Assembly (NCBI RefSeq): GCF_018362775.1
Contig: NZ_JAGYXY010000001.1
Location: 573,126-637,125, forward strand
DNA: 64,000 nucleotides
Direction of reading: 5' to 3'
Source of the DNA: Alistipes montrealensis
Lineage (GTDB): Bacteria; Bacteroidota; Bacteroidia; Bacteroidales; Rikenellaceae
The position numbers and the translations under genes were made by a program. Below the pieces are notes generated by a model that was given only the letters and a program-made list of their open reading frames with translations, had not been told where the DNA came from and did not search any database. Shown here one piece after another: positions 61,260 to 64,000 of the stretch (position 1 is its first letter; each line of letters begins with the position of its first letter).

Positions 61260-63893
61260 ATGATGAATAAAAGACGATTGACCGGAACGATCCTTGCACT
61301 CGCGGCGCTCTTCCTGCTGACGGCCTCGCCGGCCGAAGCGAAGGGCAAACCGGGCCGCAAGTCGAAGAAAACCGAAGCCGCAGCCGAGAAAGCCGACACG
61401 ACCAAAAAGGACAAGAAGGGTTACGAAGCACTGCTGAAAGGCGCCGTGACCGATAAGGGTATGTTCGACGTACATCGCAAAGGCACGGATTTCTGGTTCG
61501 AGATTCCCGACTCGCTGATGGGACGTGAAATATTGATCGTCAACAAGATATCGGGCGTCCCCTACGTCCTGAACGACGCAGGCGTCAACAAAGGGATGGG
61601 TTACGGCGAGAAGATCGTGCGTTTCCGCAAAGACACCCTTTATAAAAAGGTATGGGTCATGACCTACGACCCGCGCATCACGTCGCCCGAAGGCGACCGC
61701 ATCACCCGTTCGGTGAAAGACAACTACCGCGAAACGGCGATCGAACAGTTTCCGATCGAGGCCTATAACCCGGACTCCACGACGGTGGTCATCAAGGTAA
61801 ACAAGGTCTTCGACGGCAGCGAGAAGAGTTTCAACAACGTTTTCGGCGCGATCGGACTGCCCGGCTCGCCCAAGAAGGAGCTTTCGAAGATCGAATCCGT
61901 CAAGTCTTTTCCCGAAAACATCATCGTCAAGTCGCTCCTCTCGACCTCGCATACCGAAGAGGGAACCACGATACCACTGACCGTGGACATCACCTCGAAC
62001 CTCGTGCTGCTGGACAAGGAGCCGATGCGCCCCCGTTTCTCGGACGACCGGGTAGGATATTTCGAAATCGGACACCTCTATTTCAACGACAAACAGCAGA
62101 AGGCCGAAGAGCGGGCGTTCATCAACCGCTGGCGGCTGGAGCCGAAACCCGAAGACGTAGCACGCTACAAGCAGGGAGAATTGGTGGAACCTAAAAAACC
62201 GATCGTGCTCTGGATCGACCCGGCGACCCCGCCCGTATGGGTTCCCTACATCAAGAAAGGTATCGTCGAGTGGCAGGAGGCCTTCGAGGCCGCAGGCTTC
62301 AAGAATGCCATCGTAGCCAAAGAGGTCGATCCCAATGACAAGGAGTTCGACATCGACGACGTGCGCTACTCGGTGGTGACTTACGCCGCATCGGAGATGG
62401 CCAACGCCATGGGTCCCTCGGTGATCGACCCGCGCAGCGGCGAGATCATCGAAGCCGACATTATCTGGTGGCACAACGTAATGAGCATCCTCCAGGCCTG
62501 GATCCGATTGCAGACCGGCGCCGTAGACCCTGCGGCGCGCGGCAACACGCTGCCGACGGAGCTGATGGGCAACGCCGTGCGTTTCGTCTCGTCGCACGAG
62601 CTGGGCCACAGCCTCGGACTGAAGCACAACTTCGGGGCTTCGTACGCCGTGCCGGTGGATTCGCTCCGCTCGAAGACCTACACCGCAGCGAACGGCACGG
62701 CCAGTTCGATCATGGACTACGCCCGTTTCAACTACGTGGCGCAGCCCGAGGACGGAATCACGCAACTGACGCCCAAGATCGGAACCTACGACAAGCATGC
62801 CATCAACTGGGGTTACCGCTGGCTCGACGTAAAGGACCCGCACGAGGAACTGCCGACGCTCAACGCCTGGCTGCGCGAGCACGAAAACGATCCCGAATAC
62901 TGGTACGGCGAACAGTCGCGCGAGGGCATCGATCCCCGCTCGCAGTCGGAAGACCTGAGCAACGACGCCGTCGAGGCCAGCACATACGGTATAAAGAACC
63001 TCCGGCGCATCATCCCCCATGTGACGGACTGGAGCTCGGAGGACGGCAAACTGCAATACGAAGGCGGCCGGTTCCTGATGGCCATTGTTTTCCAATGGCT
63101 GACCTATGCCGACCACGTGAAGACCAACGTAGGCGGATTTTACCTCAACAACGTCGTTGCGGGGCACGACATCGACCGCTATGTACCGGTTCCGGCCGAC
63201 TACCAGCGCAAGAGCGTCAAATACCTGATCGACGAGGTGTTCATCACTCCCGAATGGCTGTTCAACGCCAAAGCGTGGGATAAGGCCTATGCGCAGCGTA
63301 TGTCGCCCGTGGGACAGATGGAATACGCGCCCTACAATTTTGCGCGCGAACTCCAGTATAAGACCTATTACGAACTGCTGGCCGACCAGCGGCTGGTACG
63401 CATGTACGAAGTCGAGGCACGGCAGGGACGCGGGGCGAAGACCTACACGCCCGAGCAGATGCTGGACGACATCACACGCGCCGTCTTCATCCGTCCCGGC
63501 GGCCGTACGCTCTCGCTCTACGAGCGGATGAGCCAGAAGAACTACGTCGACGCACTGATCGTCTCGTCGAACCTGACGATGGTGAAGACCACCAAATTGG
63601 GATCGACGCTCCACGACCACGCACACGACGGGCGCGGATGCACATGCTCGCTGATGCAGGACGCTCCCGAACTGGCCCTCGAACCGCTGCCGAGACCCGA
63701 GGAACTGGAATTGCGGACGGCGCGCAACTACGACATGATGCAGCGTGTGAGCGAGACGACATCGGCCAAGCGGGCTGAAATGCGGAGGTTGCTGACAATT
63801 GTCCGGGGCCGCTTCGAAAGCGGCGACCAGGCGACCCGCAACCATTACCGGGATTTGGAATTAAGGCTGAAAGAAGCCTTGCGAATGTTATAA
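61260..63893 (+). CDS. Large secreted zinc metalloprotease (metzincin type, DUF5117/DUF4953)
   Basis: An 877-residue exported protease. Signal to about residue 22 (TASPAEA), then a Lys-rich KGKPGRKSKKTEAAAEKA segment. An N-terminal domain (about 50-340; DFWFEIPDSLMGREILIVNK and FDDRVGYF-like SDDRVGYFEIGHLYF) precedes the catalytic part with HELGHSLGLKH: His446, Glu447, His450 and His456 form the HExxHxxGxxH zinc site, followed by the SSIMDYARF Met-turn. The C-terminal third is helical. Homologues are common in Bacteroidetes and probably act on host or dietary proteins. In-frame ATGs at 61260 and 61263 are adjacent. Confidence 0.92.
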   Translation: MMNKRRLTGTILALAALFLLTASPAEAKGKPGRKSKKTEAAAEKADTTKKDKKGYEALLKGAVTDKGMFDVHRKGTDFWFEIPDSLMGREILIVNKISGVPYVLNDAGVNKGMGYGEKIVRFRKDTLYKKVWVMTYDPRITSPEGDRITRSVKDNYRETAIEQFPIEAYNPDSTTVVIKVNKVFDGSEKSFNNVFGAIGLPGSPKKELSKIESVKSFPENIIVKSLLSTSHTEEGTTIPLTVDITSNLVLLDKEPMRPRFSDDRVGYFEIGHLYFNDKQQKAEERAFINRWRLEPKPEDVARYKQGELVEPKKPIVLWIDPATPPVWVPYIKKGIVEWQEAFEAAGFKNAIVAKEVDPNDKEFDIDDVRYSVVTYAASEMANAMGPSVIDPRSGEIIEADIIWWHNVMSILQAWIRLQTGAVDPAARGNTLPTELMGNAVRFVSSHELGHSLGLKHNFGASYAVPVDSLRSKTYTAANGTASSIMDYARFNYVAQPEDGITQLTPKIGTYDKHAINWGYRWLDVKDPHEELPTLNAWLREHENDPEYWYGEQSREGIDPRSQSEDLSNDAVEASTYGIKNLRRIIPHVTDWSSEDGKLQYEGGRFLMAIVFQWLTYADHVKTNVGGFYLNNVVAGHDIDRYVPVPADYQRKSVKYLIDEVFITPEWLFNAKAWDKAYAQRMSPVGQMEYAPYNFARELQYKTYYELLADQRLVRMYEVEARQGRGAKTYTPEQMLDDITRAVFIRPGGRTLSLYERMSQKNYVDALIVSSNLTMVKTTKLGSTLHDHAHDGRGCTCSLMQDAPELALEPLPRPEELELRTARNYDMMQRVSETTSAKRAEMRRLLTIVRGRFESGDQATRNHYRDLELRLKEALRML

Positions 63894-63901
63894 ACCTCAG
63901 A

Positions 63902-63942
63902 GCTTCAAAGCCGTCTTCCATCCGGAAAGACGGCTTTGAAGC
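63902..63942. terminator. Long perfect hairpin after the metalloprotease
   Basis: GCTTCAAAGCCGTCTT (63902-63917) pairs perfectly with AAGACGGCTTTGAAGC (63927-63942). There is no T-run, so it may act with Rho or protect the mRNA end. The last 58 bases of the window show no gene. Confidence 0.6.
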
Positions 63943-64000
63943 AACTAAGGGGAGACTTAAGCAGGTTACAATTCCAAACAAATACACAGAAAACAACTTC

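Noticed and set aside
61209..63845. 878-codon minus-strand frame opposite the metalloprotease
   Set aside because: Shadow frame; the plus strand carries an intact zinc site.

Overview
The window looks like chromosome from a high-GC member of the Bacteroidales, most plausibly Alistipes or a close relative (Rikenellaceae). The grounds are a SusC/SusD pair with FecR and an ECF sigma factor, Bacteroidales-type lipoprotein signals, a type V fimbrial locus (DUF3575, DUF5119, fimbrillin), NigD-like, GSCFA, DUF2851 and DUF3667 proteins, promoters of the TTTG/TAnnTTTG kind instead of -35/-10 boxes, and almost no Shine-Dalgarno sequences. The genus is inferred. There is no transposase, integrase, phage module, CRISPR array or rRNA; one tRNA-Arg(CCG) is present.

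Layout. 1-3.3 kb: end of rmuC and a secreted GH31 glycosidase. 3.4-15.2 kb: a polysaccharide-utilisation-like locus under cell-surface signalling, with an ECF sigma factor divergent from a BACON lipoprotein, FecR anti-sigma, STN-bearing SusC, SusD, an FN3/PKD/beta-propeller lipoprotein, an exported sugar isomerase-like TIM barrel and a fimbrillin-like/DUF6528 propeller lipoprotein. 15.2-17.9 kb (minus strand): smpB, a HAD phosphatase, tsaB and a hypothetical. 18.2-22.3 kb: divergent dnaG and uvrB. 22.4-27.1 kb (minus strand): lgt, an HU-like/SPOR protein and a GtrA protein as overlapping genes, then an S24-like regulator, ribE and a histidine kinase. 27.2-30.3 kb: tRNA-Arg, an ECF sigma factor with a partner that appears to span both membranes, and a divergent NigD-like lipoprotein. 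30.4-33.9 kb: ruvB, an outer-membrane lipoprotein and malic enzyme. 34.2-40.9 kb (minus strand): a type V fimbrial operon. 41.3-44.5 kb: aroB, typA and a small membrane protein. 44.6-46.9 kb: two lipoproteins flanking an AT-rich stretch with a decayed NVEALA-type gene. 47-54.3 kb: ybaN, rpiB, a DUF3667 protein, ispE, GSCFA, a phosphodiesterase, sufE, a MIP18 protein and a DUF2851 protein. 54.5-63.9 kb: secA, a dCMP deaminase, a small secreted protein, an SDR, a LytS-type kinase and a large zinc metalloprotease.

How it fits together. In the first large locus SusC's N-terminal STN domain should pass a ligand signal to FecR and so to the divergent sigma factor, while SusD and the propeller lipoproteins act at the surface. 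The fimbrial operon supplies anchor/assembly, stalk and tip subunits. The 27.5-29.4 kb sigma/partner pair resembles the dual-membrane-spanning anti-sigma systems of Bacteroides.

Most notable signals: nine-G tracts inside susC and inside the fimbrial DUF3575 gene, each arranged so that a one-base slip truncates the protein (possible phase variation); the sigma/dual-membrane pair with a 60-bp palindrome at its divergent promoter; an NVEALA-type remnant; and a recurring TAnnTTTG-N4-start pattern predicting leaderless mRNAs for uvrB, ruvB, ispE, the GSCFA gene and ybaN. All calls come from reading the sequence only; no database search was possible.
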